Source: Cuspidothrix sp046080565
GTDB lineage: Bacteria > Cyanobacteriota > Cyanobacteriia > Cyanobacteriales > Nostocaceae
Assembly (NCBI GenBank): GCA_046080565.1
Contig: JBJTUF010000215.1
Span: 1 to 23,272 of the forward strand
Reading direction: 5' to 3'
Length of the DNA stretch: 23,272 nucleotides
The notes under the pieces are model-generated. The model worked only from the letters and a program-made list of their open reading frames with translations, made no database searches and was not told where the DNA came from. Positions 23,204 through 23,272 of this stretch are shown piece by piece (position 1 is the first letter of the stretch; the number at the start of each line of letters is the position of its first letter). Made by a program: the position numbers and the translations under genes.

Positions 23204-23272
23204 CAATTAAATCGTGTTCTTGAGTTTTTCCTGCTTTGTATTCGGCGATCGCTGCTTCTAAATGTTGAGCAT
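23196..23272 (-). CDS. Phd/YefM-type antitoxin, last 24 residues (cut by window edge)
   Basis: Reading from the window edge, the frame gives AQHLEAAIAEYKAGKTQEHD LIDA then TAA at 23196-23198. The pattern A-I-A-E-Y/F-K-A-G-K-T-x-E-H-D-L-I is typical of the toxin-binding C-terminus of cyanobacterial antitoxins paired with YoeB/RelE toxins. Its stop overlaps the yoeB start. A HIP1 octamer lies inside the coding sequence (about 23244-23251). Confidence 0.8.
   Translation of the reverse strand, partial: AQHLEAAIAEYKAGKTQEHDLIDA

Overview
The window comes from a filamentous, heterocyst-forming type cyanobacterium (order Nostocales; Anabaena, Dolichospermum, Aphanizomenon or Nostoc relatives). Four things point there. 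The RNA polymerase beta-prime subunit is split into rpoC1 and rpoC2. The octamer GCGATCGC (HIP1) recurs throughout. The DNA is AT-rich. Almost every gene border carries short heptanucleotide tandem repeats (STRR), which are typical of these genomes.

Layout, left to right. Positions 1-939 hold the first 313 codons of a type I restriction-modification methyltransferase (HsdM, minus strand, cut by the window edge). A membrane-anchored TPR protein follows (minus), with a 163-bp miniature transposon-like element lodged directly behind its ribosome binding site. Next come a structured leader and a cyanobacterial protein of unknown function with a basic tail (plus). Then three minus-strand genes: a DUF39 homocysteine-biosynthesis protein, a universal stress protein and histidinol dehydrogenase (hisD). 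On the plus strand from 7272 to 18801 run rpsT, tatD, a long structured leader, and rpoB-rpoC1-rpoC2. This is the core of the window and matches the cyanobacterial order as I know it.

Right of rpoC2 the region becomes accessory. It has two small secreted proteins of unknown function (minus), a GIY-YIG domain protein, and pyrE (plus). The last 1.7 kb is a defence/stability-like cluster: a Uma2 pseudogene with an internal deletion, a HicAB toxin-antitoxin pair, and a YoeB toxin with the tail of its antitoxin. These are separated by three arrays of a 25-28-bp repeat, each built around HIP1.

The most interesting signals are repeat-driven. Heptamer repeats sit in both internal gaps of the rpoB-rpoC1-rpoC2 operon, and related sequence appears to have entered the reading frames of rpoB and rpoC2. 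The HIP1 minisatellites occupy the gaps around the toxin-antitoxin genes. A long-range RNA structure is predicted just upstream of rpoB. No tRNA, rRNA or CRISPR array was seen. No search was run: all family assignments come from reading motifs in the translated sequence.
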